In this document: positions 7,538 through 14,919 of the stretch, one piece after another | Layout of the letters: the number at the start of each line of letters is the position of its first letter | Position numbering within the stretch: the first letter of the stretch is position 1 | Made by a program: the position numbers and the translations under genes | NCBI RefSeq assembly: GCF_018614035.1 | Contig: NZ_JAGGPA010000020.1 | Coordinates: 1-64,000 of the forward strand | Length of the DNA: 64,000 bases | Reading direction: 5' to 3' | From: Streptomyces sp. ISL-96 | GTDB lineage: Bacteria; Actinomycetota; Actinomycetes; Streptomycetales; Streptomycetaceae | Notes under the pieces: generated by a model | Database searches by the model: none | Told to the model about the DNA's origin: nothing | Seen by the model: the letters and a program-made list of their open reading frames with translations, nothing else

Positions 7538-7741
7538 CTACGTTCGGTCAGTGTCCCCGGTAGTTGCTCCAATCTTGTCGAGGACACCGTTGACGAAGTC
7601 GGTGATGTTGCCGGCAAGGTCACCCGGACCCTGCGCGACGTCATCGGCGAGGCCCCTGCCACCGTCCGAGGCGGTGGGGTTCATGCCGCCGGGTGCCGGT
7701 TCGGCGGAGGCGGGGACAGCGGCCAGGAGAAGAGCGCCGGT
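7538..7741 (-). pseudogene. 5'-truncated small secreted protein
   Basis: The minus-strand frame reads TGALLLAAVPASAEPAPGGM, which looks like the end of a signal peptide with an AXA cleavage site. It continues for about 45 polar residues with NITDFVNGVLDKIG and stops at 7538. The start of the signal peptide is missing because a TAG sits directly upstream (about 7742). The piece lies inside the inverted-repeat pair. I do not recognise the family. Confidence 0.3.
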
Positions 7742-8016
7742 GGGCTACCTCACCGAGTGGACCCGGTGGACGCCACCTGGCCGTAGCTATTCGCGAAGAC
7801 GGCCGTCTTGAGTCCCCAGCCCGGCCCCGGACTTCATCTCGCGGGCGAGGCTGGACTCCTGCCGCGCTCCGGGCATTCGTTTCCCGATGGGTAGTGGCCG
7901 TCAAGGTGGTGTGATCAGACGCTGACGATCAACTTCCAGACAGGACAGAGCCTTCAGGGAGGCACGTCTCGCCTGCACCGCTACAACGGAGTTTCCACAC
8001 CCAGGAAGGCTTCGTC

Positions 8017-8883
8017 ATGAATCTCGGAACAATGGGCATCTGGAGCCTGGCGTTCACGCACGGGGACCGCGCCGAGGCGCGGGATGCCGCGGCTGAGCTG
8101 GAGGAGCTCGGGTACGGTGCCATCTGGCTTGGCGGCAGCCCGGGTGGCAACCCCCGCGCGGACCTGGTCACGGCAGCTGGGGTCCTGTCCGCGACCAGCC
8201 GGATCACCGTCGCGACAGGGTGTGTGTCCATCTGGGACAGGTCCCCGGACCGGCTCGCTGCCGCCTACCACGCACTCCCGCAGCAGCAACGGGCCCGGCT
8301 GTTGGTAGGACTCGGCGTCAGTCACGTCGAAATCGCCGGCCGATACCGGGAGCCGTACCACGCGCTGCGCTCCTACCTGGACGCGTTGGACGCGGTGACT
8401 CCTCCACTGCCGTCGACCGCGCGAATCATCGGAGCGCACGGGCCGCAGATGACCCGGCTGGCAGCAGCCAAATCCACGGGAGTGCACCCCTATCTCGTCA
8501 ACCCAGCCCATACCGCATGGGCCAGGTCGATGCTAGGTGAGGGACCCTTGCTGGCACTGGAGCAGACGGTAATCCCGCACACCGACGCCGAAGCAGCCCG
8601 CGCCAAAGCCAGGACGATGCTCGCTCCCTACCTCAAGCTGCGCAACTACCAGTCAGCGTGGCTACGCGGGGGATTCACCGCAGAGGACCTGTCCGATGGC
8701 GGCAGTAACCGGCTGATCGATGAGCTGTTCGCCTGGGGCAAACCAGACGAGATCGGTGCCCGGCTCACCGATCACCGCCGGGCCGGAGCCGACCACATTG
8801 CCGTCCAGATAGTCACTGACAACCCAGACACCTTCGCCCGCCAGGCATGGCGTGACCTCGCCCCAGAACTGCTCTCAACGTAG
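8017..8883 (+). CDS. LLM-class F420-dependent oxidoreductase
   Basis: This 288-residue protein has the bacterial-luciferase-like (LLM) TIM-barrel pattern typical of actinobacterial F420-dependent oxidoreductases: AAELEELGYGAIWLGGSPGG near the N-terminus, ATSRITVATGCVSIW, then QRARLLVGLGVSH and the C-terminal AGADHIAVQIV. Such enzymes use the deazaflavin F420 (some use FMN) to reduce or oxidise varied substrates, so the substrate cannot be given. It is cytoplasmic. ATG 8017 has AGGAAGG eight bases upstream. It stands alone, flanked by remnants, with no regulator beside it. Confidence 0.85.
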   Translation: MNLGTMGIWSLAFTHGDRAEARDAAAELEELGYGAIWLGGSPGGNPRADLVTAAGVLSATSRITVATGCVSIWDRSPDRLAAAYHALPQQQRARLLVGLGVSHVEIAGRYREPYHALRSYLDALDAVTPPLPSTARIIGAHGPQMTRLAAAKSTGVHPYLVNPAHTAWARSMLGEGPLLALEQTVIPHTDAEAARAKARTMLAPYLKLRNYQSAWLRGGFTAEDLSDGGSNRLIDELFAWGKPDEIGARLTDHRRAGADHIAVQIVTDNPDTFARQAWRDLAPELLST

Positions 8884-9091
8884 TCAGTCGTATGTCTCCT
8901 CCAGCGTGAAGGAGGCGCCGGTGCGGACCATGGCCCGCACCGCCGGCATCCGCCTGACCCAGCCTCGAAAAAGCCCGTTCAGCTACGGCAGCACGGGCCG
9001 TTCTCGTCCCGGAAGATGCGGAGCCGGGACTCGTACATCAGCCCTCTTCTTCCCCCGAGCCCTGAGCAATCTTGCGCTCCCGCAGGCGCAC

Positions 9092-10069
9092 ATGACGCGA
9101 TTGTGGAAAGGGCTTCGGGTCGGCCGTGCGGGAAGACGCCGCGTTGCCAAGGCCGCGGACACACTATGCGCTTGCGGCGCCTTGGTGGCAGGCAGGAGCG
9201 AGGCGTGCACGAAGCTGCGAGGCACCGGTGCCCCCGCCCGTCAGCAGACGGAGAATCTGGGCAGCACCACCGGTGTGGTCGCGGGCGACCTCAGTGGCGA
9301 CGGTGCGGCCGAGCGCCTGTACCCGCGAGGGACCACCGACGACCCCGCCGGCGTGATCTCCTACGTCAGGTGGACCGGCGGCACCACATACGTGACCACG
9401 GAGCTGACCGGCGCGGACGGGAACGCCGCGGCCGTCGGCGACGTCAACGGCGACGGGTACGGCGACCTCGTCGTCGGCGACCCCCTGGACCCGGGCAGCG
9501 ACAGGAACGGCGGGCACAAGGGCGGCCAGCTCACCGTCTGGTACGGCGGCCCCACCGGCCCCGCTCCGGCGCAGCGGCCCACCGTCGTCCACCAGGACAC
9601 CCCCGGTGTCCCCGGCGGTGGTGAGAGCGCTGACGGCTTCGGCGTGAGCGTGGCCGTCGGTGACATCGACAAGGACGGATACGCGGACGTCGCCGTGGGA
9701 GCCCCCTATGAGGACCTGGCCGGCAGCGCTGACGCGGGGGCCGTCACCGTCCTGTACGGCTCGAAGACCGGCCTGACCACCACCCGGGCCCGCATGATCA
9801 CGCAGGACACCGCGGGCGTACCCGGAGCCCCGGAGCGCTACGACTACTTCGGGCACGCGCTCACTCTCCGGGACCTGACCGGCGACGGCCGATCCGACTT
9901 GGTGGTCGGGGCGCCGGAGGAGAACAGCTACGGCATGGCGACCGTGCTGCGCGGCGCCACCTCGGGGCTCTCCACCAGCGGGGTGGTATCGGTCACCGGC
10001 ACAGCGGCGGGGCTCTCCGGCGCATCCCAGGAGTGGTTCGGCATGGTCCTGCCGGACGCCGCCCGCTGA
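9092..10069 (+). CDS. FG-GAP repeat protein, probably 5'-truncated
   Basis: Four calcium-binding loops of the FG-GAP/integrin-alpha type are visible: DLSGDGAAE, DVNGDGYGDLVVGDP, DIDKDGYADVAVGAP and DLTGDGRSDLVVGAP. Each is followed by a beta-propeller blade with VLYG or VWYG. Such proteins in Streptomyces are normally secreted and about 450-500 residues with a signal peptide. Here no signal peptide precedes the repeats, and similarity fades upstream of about 9240. I give ATG 9092 as the first in-frame ATG, but the frame is open from before 8900 and the real start is uncertain. It is probably a 3' portion of a once longer gene. A strong terminator hairpin follows. Confidence 0.55.
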   Translation: MTRLWKGLRVGRAGRRRVAKAADTLCACGALVAGRSEACTKLRGTGAPARQQTENLGSTTGVVAGDLSGDGAAERLYPRGTTDDPAGVISYVRWTGGTTYVTTELTGADGNAAAVGDVNGDGYGDLVVGDPLDPGSDRNGGHKGGQLTVWYGGPTGPAPAQRPTVVHQDTPGVPGGGESADGFGVSVAVGDIDKDGYADVAVGAPYEDLAGSADAGAVTVLYGSKTGLTTTRARMITQDTAGVPGAPERYDYFGHALTLRDLTGDGRSDLVVGAPEENSYGMATVLRGATSGLSTSGVVSVTGTAAGLSGASQEWFGMVLPDAAR

Positions 10070-10085
10070 CGCACCGCCAATTCCA

Positions 10086-10115
10086 CGGACCCGTCAGACC
10101 GGCCTGACGGGTCCG
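10086..10115. terminator. Hairpin terminator between convergent genes
   Basis: CGGACCCGTCAG, a six-base loop and CTGACGGGTCCG form a perfect 12-bp stem. It lies 16 bases after the FG-GAP stop and between it and the converging acetyltransferase gene. There is no T-run, as is usual in Streptomyces. Confidence 0.65.
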
Positions 10116-10298
10116 GTCTCCGTGGCCACCGAGGGGGCAACGAGATCACCGGACGGGCCGACAGATACCTCAGCCCCTCACCGTGGTCGAGGAACTGTTC
10201 GCCGCCGCGCTGACCCAGATGGCCAGCCGCGAGGCACACCTGGCTTACCGCTGCCGCACTCCTTATCCGGCTCCGCTCGTGATCGAGGAGACAAGGCG

Positions 10299-11165
10299 CT
10301 AGGCGTCCCGGTATTGGTCCCGGACCTCGGGGCGCTGCTGGAAGCCGGCTGACGTGTAGGTGGCGACGGCGCCGACATTGGAGCTCGGGGTGCAGACGAT
10401 CGCGCTCGACGAGCCAAGTTCCTGGAGTGCGGCCGCCGCGGCGACGGTGATCGCCTCGCCGTAGCCGTGACGGCGATGTTCCCGGTGCACGCCCATCGGT
10501 TCGAGCAGCCCGGGCCTACCCGGACCGGCCGACCACACCGTCACCGCCGCCACCGCGTTGCCCTGGTCGTCGTACGCGACCAGACACCGGGCGTCGGCGT
10601 ACGGCAGTCCGACCGCCATCGCGTGCCAGCGCTCGTCCGTGAACCTCGACCCGTCGAACGCTGCCCGATGTACGGCGGCGAACACGTGCGCCTGCTCCGG
10701 CCCGATCACCTCTATCCGCACGCCTGGGTCCTTCACTGGCTCCGTGAGGTCACGGCGCAGCGGAGTCCACGGCTCGTCGGCCTTCCAGCCGTCCTCGAAC
10801 AGCAGATCTTGGACCAGTGCATCCATCGGCGCCTCGATACTCACCTTCCCCTCGGGCAGTACGCCGCGCTCCGGCTCGGTCACGTCCTCAACCAGCTGCT
10901 GCGCCAGCTCCTCGTCCCGCTGAGTGTCTGGCGCGATCGTCAGCCGCAACAGCCCGGGACCGTCCAGAAGCCCGACGGCGAGAATCTGTCCGTCCCGGCT
11001 CCACGTCCTGACCGCCGCGGCGGTCGCTTCCGCACCTGACCGCCAGAACCAGCCCAGGTCCCCCGGATGCAGTTGCATCGGCGCCCCGTCGTACTGCCAC
11101 TCCCGCAGCACGCCCACGGCCTCGCTCAGCCCGTCGACTCCCGGCTTGCCCAACACAATCGCCAT
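10299..11165 (-). CDS. GNAT-family N-acetyltransferase
   Basis: The C-terminal domain (about residues 160-288) is a clear GNAT fold: HVFAAVHRAAFDGSRFTDER, AVTVWSAGPGRPGLLEPMGV, then the acetyl-CoA motif HREHRRHGYGEAI and SSNVGAVATYTSAGF. The N-terminal half may be a degenerate second GNAT domain. Acceptor unknown; cytoplasmic. The open frame extends to 11372, but residues before the ATG at 11165 come from a SUKH-family remnant joined through a short CTTGGGA repeat array, so I start at 11165 (GATCGGGGT upstream is a weak ribosome binding site). If translation began at 11372 the product would be a chimera. Confidence 0.75.
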   Translation of the reverse strand: MAIVLGKPGVDGLSEAVGVLREWQYDGAPMQLHPGDLGWFWRSGAEATAAAVRTWSRDGQILAVGLLDGPGLLRLTIAPDTQRDEELAQQLVEDVTEPERGVLPEGKVSIEAPMDALVQDLLFEDGWKADEPWTPLRRDLTEPVKDPGVRIEVIGPEQAHVFAAVHRAAFDGSRFTDERWHAMAVGLPYADARCLVAYDDQGNAVAAVTVWSAGPGRPGLLEPMGVHREHRRHGYGEAITVAAAAALQELGSSSAIVCTPSSNVGAVATYTSAGFQQRPEVRDQYRDA

Positions 11166-11229
11166 ACCCCGATCACACACCACGCACCGACAGTCCGCAC
11201 CCGGTTTCCACTGGCCGGCGTGGTGCGGG

Positions 11230-11372
11230 CTTGGGAACTTGGGACTTGGGGACTTGGGAAGGCAGCCGATGATTTCCTCTGCCTCCGTGACCGCCGCCGG
11301 TGTCGCTGGCGCAGGCAGGCTGCCCGCACCAGCGCAATCACGGACAGCCTCGACGATCGCTTCATGCATCAC
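11230..11372 (-). pseudogene. SUKH/SMI1-KNR4 N-terminal remnant fused via short repeats
   Basis: Read on the minus strand, 11372-11260 gives HEAIVEAVRDCAGAGSLPAP then ATPAAVTEAEEIIGC. This is the start of the SUKH (SMI1/KNR4) domain as found in many Streptomyces immunity-type proteins. It then stops matching, and 11230-11259 is a run of imperfect CTTGGGA repeats, after which the acetyltransferase frame continues open. SUKH proteins are typical immunity proteins of polymorphic toxins; this one is only a stub of about 38 residues. Confidence 0.55.
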
Positions 11373-11599
11373 GCCCTGCCCAGGGTGCGCAACTGGCCGC
11401 CAGCGGCGACCGCGGATGTCAGACCGTGGGCCTCGGCTCCCGGCCCCTGCGATCAGAGATGCTCGAGCGCTTGATTACAGAGAATCACGTTGCGGTCACG
11501 TTAATCTGACGCATCTTGACGCTTCCTCAACCACAGAGTTGGCTTTCGGCCACCTTGGCCGCAATTGATGCGGCCTGCCAGGGAAAATGGATTCAACCA

Positions 11600-12718
11600 A
11601 TGAACGCACTTCTGCGTCGTGCCGCCGTCGCAGCCGCCGCCCCCGCGATGGCCATGTCCCTCTTCGGTTGCGGGACGACCGCGGAACCGCCGGGTGTGCG
11701 GCTGAGTGACGACATCGTTGTTGGTCTGCTGCTCCCGGAGGACCAGGCCGCTCGCTACGAGCAGTTCGACAAGCCGGTCATCGAGGAGCGCGTGGCGCTG
11801 CTCACCAACAGCAAGGGTACGGTCCGCTACGCCAACGCAAAGCACGACGCCGATCAGCAGACGCAACAGCTCGAATCGATGATCGAGGACAAGGTCGACG
11901 TGCTGATCGTCGACGCGGTGGACTCCAAGGCCATAGCCGGCGCGATAGAAAAGGCGGACGACGCCAACATCCCGGTCGTCGCCTTCGACCGCCTCGCCGA
12001 GGGACCCATCGACGGATATGTCTCCTTCGACAACGAACAGGTCGGCCACATCCAGGGCAAGTCCCTGCTGGAGGCCCTCAAGGGCGACGCCGGGCCCGGT
12101 TCGAGGCCAGGGCCCGCGTCGGGCAAGGTCGTGATGATGAACGGCGCCCTCACCGACCCGAACGCCGCCATGTTCAAGAAGGGCGCCCACACCGAGCTCG
12201 ACGGCAAGGTCGGGATCGGCCTCGAGTACGACACCAAGGACTGGAAGCCGGAGAACGCCAAGGCGAACATGGAGGCCGCGATCGCCTCCCTCGGCAAGGA
12301 CGCCATCACCGGCGTCTACTCCGCCAACGACGGCATGGCGGGCGGCATCATCGCCGCGCTCAAGGCCGCCGGTGTCACCGACCTCCCGCCGGTCACCGGC
12401 CAGGACGCCGAACTGGCAGCCGTGCAGCGCATCGTTGCCGGTGATCAGTACATGACCGTCTATAAGCAGTACGCACCGGAGGCAGAGGCCGCCGCGGAGA
12501 TGGCCATCCTGCTGGCCAGGAATATGTCGCTCGGCGCCGCCGCGCACACGGACATCGACACCCCGACCGAGAAGTCCGTCCCGACGGTGCGCATCCCCGT
12601 CATCGCGCTGACGAAGGACAACATCAAGGAAACCGTCGTCGCTGACGGCCTCTACACGGTGGAGCAGATCTGCGCCCCCGAGGTCCAGGCCGAGTGCGAG
12701 AAGCTCGGCCTCGAGTAG
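11600..12718 (+). CDS. Sugar ABC transporter substrate-binding lipoprotein (XylF-like)
   Basis: The 372-residue protein is a periplasmic-binding-protein type 1 of the ribose/xylose group. The signal peptide ends in the lipobox LFGC with C24 as the lipidated residue. Family motifs include DVLIVDAVDSKAIAGAIEKA, IPVVAFDRLAEGPIDGYVSF, ITGVYSANDGMAGGIIAALK and VTGQDAELAAVQRI. It would sit on the outer face of the membrane and capture a monosaccharide, most like xylose. The ATPase and permease partners that normally follow are absent on both sides, so it must rely on components elsewhere or be an orphan. ATG 11600 is chosen because the signal peptide begins there; no strong ribosome binding site precedes it. 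Confidence 0.8.
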   Translation: MNALLRRAAVAAAAPAMAMSLFGCGTTAEPPGVRLSDDIVVGLLLPEDQAARYEQFDKPVIEERVALLTNSKGTVRYANAKHDADQQTQQLESMIEDKVDVLIVDAVDSKAIAGAIEKADDANIPVVAFDRLAEGPIDGYVSFDNEQVGHIQGKSLLEALKGDAGPGSRPGPASGKVVMMNGALTDPNAAMFKKGAHTELDGKVGIGLEYDTKDWKPENAKANMEAAIASLGKDAITGVYSANDGMAGGIIAALKAAGVTDLPPVTGQDAELAAVQRIVAGDQYMTVYKQYAPEAEAAAEMAILLARNMSLGAAAHTDIDTPTEKSVPTVRIPVIALTKDNIKETVVADGLYTVEQICAPEVQAECEKLGLE

Positions 12719-13173
12719 CCCCGCTGGGCCGGCCTCGTACCCCGTACCCCTTTACTCACCGGGGCCTTACGGCGGCCAACCGCCCCCAGACCACCAGCCG
12801 GTACTGCGAGCTGAACTCGGGCGTGCACGTCGTCATGTCAGTTAGTGGCCCGCCGCGCGGCACCGGGTCGATTGCACCGGTGCCGCCTGGCAGGGTCCCG
12901 CGAGACTGCGCCGCCCCTCCTAGAACCGTCGCCGCGCTGCGCGAACTCGGCCTGGTGTTTGAAGTCGTCCACCCACGGAGCTGCCATGGCCATCCCCCTG
13001 TCCCACGGCGCGTGCCGCTGCGGCGAGAAGGACGGGAGTCGTCGGCCAGCACCTGGCGATGACATAAGCCGTGCAGTCGTAGGATGCGGTAGCTGGTTCG
13101 CCACTCCACCTCTGTCGGATCTCCCCGACCAGTCACACAACAGACAACGGGTCAGTGAGCGGCACAGGTACGG
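12719..13173. other. Stretch without recognisable gene
   Basis: Several overlapping frames are open on both strands, but none shows family motifs or a convincing start. It lies between the sugar-binding lipoprotein and a converging hypothetical gene. Confidence 0.35.
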
Positions 13174-13602
13174 TCAGCACCTGCGATGCCACCACGGCAG
13201 CTCCGGGTCTGCCATAGGTTCGTGATGTGTTCGTCTGAGTAGTGCCTCATCGATGTGGTCGATTTGCACCCGGAGTTCGGCGGCGGCCTTCGGCGGCAGC
13301 ATGGACAGAGCCTCTTGCAACTTGTCCCGGGCCCAGCCCTCGCCGCAGCACGCACAGGTGAACTCGGCCTCCCACAGTCTCCAACGGCGCTCGGTGCCGT
13401 GGACGCGCGCAGTCCAGACGCTCAGCGCGACAGAAACGATGCCCGGAGTCAGGTGCTCCCGTTCGAGCACGCGGACAGCTGCATTCGCTGCCCCCGACAG
13501 TCGCGGGACATCGCGATACCGCACCCAGGATCTTTGCCAGCCGCGTTCCCGCTGTCGAAGCGAAACTGGCGTTCTACGCGGCACGGCCGCTTCGAACATC
13601 AA
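13174..13602 (-). CDS. Hypothetical protein with CxxC motif, conserved C-terminus
   Basis: I do not recognise a named family. The C-terminal two thirds looks like a conserved actinobacterial protein: ALSVWTARVHGTERRWRLWE, then FTCACCGEGWARDKLQEALS and DPELPWWHRRC. The cysteine pair in CACC may bind metal. The N-terminus is short and rich in arginine and may be truncated; the indicated TTG start is only the furthest in-frame start and no ribosome binding site supports it. It is divergent from the TOPRIM gene, with an inverted repeat between them. Confidence 0.5.
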   Translation of the reverse strand: MMFEAAVPRRTPVSLRQRERGWQRSWVRYRDVPRLSGAANAAVRVLEREHLTPGIVSVALSVWTARVHGTERRWRLWEAEFTCACCGEGWARDKLQEALSMLPPKAAAELRVQIDHIDEALLRRTHHEPMADPELPWWHRRC

Positions 13603-13626
13603 TCATGGATGGCATCTTTCCATAGC

Positions 13627-13644
13627 CCAAGATCGTAATCTTGG
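13627..13644. promoter_or_regulatory. Inverted repeat in divergent intergenic region
   Basis: CCAAGAT-CGTA-ATCTTGG is a perfect 7-bp inverted repeat, 28 bases before the TOPRIM gene start and 25 bases before the divergent hypothetical gene. It fits an operator for a dimeric regulator. Confidence 0.4.
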
Positions 13645-13671
13645 TGCAGGGCCGTCGAATAATCCCGTGCC

Positions 13672-14301
13672 GTGGCGTCAGTGGAGGTGCAGACTCCCTC
13701 CATGGCGGACATGCGCGCGTTCCGGGGCGAGTTGAGTGGTTGGGCGGCCGGCGGGCCCGGCGGGCCGGCGAGTGATCTGGCTGTGCGACTGGGGGTTCGG
13801 ACAGCGGTGCTGCTGGAAGGGCCAAGCGACCTCGCTGCCGTTGAGACGCTGGCCGCACGGCGTGGCCGGGACCTGGCCGCCGAGGGGGTGTGCGTCGTGT
13901 CGATGGGCGGGGCGATGAGCGTCGGCCGCTATGCCGGCCTTGGCCTGCGCCTAGCAGGACTGTGCGACGAGGGCGAGCAGCGCTTCTACGACCGCGGTCT
14001 CAAGCGGGCACGGGCGCCGCGCCGGAACTTCTTCGTGTGCGTGACGGACCTGGAGGACGAGCTCATCCGCGCGCTGAGCACGGCGCGGGTCGAGGAGATC
14101 CTCCGGGCCGAGGGCGACTTCCGGGCCTGGCAGACCTTCCTGCGTCAGCCCGCACACCATGGTCGGCCCCGGCAGCAGCAGTTGCGGCGCTTCCTCGGCA
14201 CGAAGAAGGGCCGCAAGATCCGCTACGGCCACCTCCTCGTCGAGGCCCTCGATCCCGAACAGGCACCGACCCCGCTCGACGACCTCCTCACGAGCCTGTG
14301 A
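13672..14301 (+). CDS. Stand-alone OLD-type TOPRIM domain protein
   Basis: The 209-residue protein matches the TOPRIM domain of OLD-family nucleases without the ABC-type ATPase. The acidic start of the fold is AVLLEGPSD (E49), followed by VVSMGGAMS and LAGLCDEGE (D99), and the second acidic cluster is FFVCVTDLEDEL (D126, E128, D129). These residues coordinate metal in TOPRIM nucleases and primases. The C-terminal part, QLRRFLGTKKGRKIRYGHLL, is conserved in Streptomyces homologues. Loops between the core motifs look shorter than usual. Several GTG starts are possible at 13672, 13681 and 13687, with ATG at 13702; none has a good ribosome binding site. OLD TOPRIM proteins act in phage defence with partner genes; no partner is next to it here. 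Confidence 0.7.
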   Translation: MASVEVQTPSMADMRAFRGELSGWAAGGPGGPASDLAVRLGVRTAVLLEGPSDLAAVETLAARRGRDLAAEGVCVVSMGGAMSVGRYAGLGLRLAGLCDEGEQRFYDRGLKRARAPRRNFFVCVTDLEDELIRALSTARVEEILRAEGDFRAWQTFLRQPAHHGRPRQQQLRRFLGTKKGRKIRYGHLLVEALDPEQAPTPLDDLLTSL

Positions 14302-14537
14302 CTTGGTGGACAGGAGGGCTGTCAGTTGGGTGGCGATGTCCGATCCCGATGGCCATGAGTTCTGTGTGTTGCCCCCTGACAACGCGACAGATCGGAGGCG
14401 GTGACCCTCCTCATGGCGGGGGGGAGCAATGGTCGTTGGATCACTCGCGTTGCTGAAAACGTAGCTGCCCTACGCCAGCAGCAGGAGCTCACAGTGGCGC
14501 CGCCGATGGCCACTGGCCACGTTCGTGTCGCGTTCCA

Positions 14538-14623
14538 CGGTCGAGGGTGGCTGTGGTGAGCACTTCGTCGCCGAAGATCTGCCCCCATTCGCTGACCGTT
14601 TCGTTCGACGTCAGGATGATCGA
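14538..14623 (-). mobile_element. IS21 helper ATPase (IstB) fragment
   Basis: The minus strand reads SIILTSNETVSEWGQIFGDE followed by VLTTATLDR, the characteristic C-terminal segment of IS21-type IstB ATPases. The P-loop half and the transposase IstA are missing. The rest of the stretch 14302-14919 holds no recognisable gene. Confidence 0.6.
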
Positions 14624-14919
14624 CTCCCCGAGCCAGGGGCCTCACACCCGGACGCCGTAGGCGCCTCGGATGGCCGATGTGGCCGAACGCTGATGGATCA
14701 GGCGGTGGCCCCTGCTCGACACGTGCTCCGCGATCACCGCAGTTCTCCACTCCATTGAGGAGCTGATCATGTGGCAGCGGAGAGCAACACCGGACGTTTT
14801 CAAGAATCGCCATCACGGGCCAAAGGGCTCCCTCAAGGCAGCGGTAGCAGGACGCTTGAGTACCCCGCTTGGCCGCTGTTGACCGCTTGCCCCTGCCTGC
14901 GCGCCCGGGCAGCGCGGCG

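Larger units (their letters stand above)
7144..7797. repeat. Imperfect 27-bp inverted repeat pair bounding a 654-bp segment
   Basis: Positions 7144-7170 and the reverse complement of 7771-7797 agree at 24 of 27 bases (core CGAATAGCT and CGGCCAGGTGGC). The orientation is that expected of terminal inverted repeats of a mobile element, and a transposase remnant lies inside. Both arms can also be read as related peptides (FSNSCGQVA and FANSYGQVA), so they may instead derive from two copies of a coding sequence. Apart from the two fragments listed next I see nothing else in 7080-8016. Confidence 0.45.

Noticed and set aside
12756..13136. Minus-strand 126-residue frame
   Set aside because: No motif, no ribosome binding site and overlapping equally open frames on the other strand.
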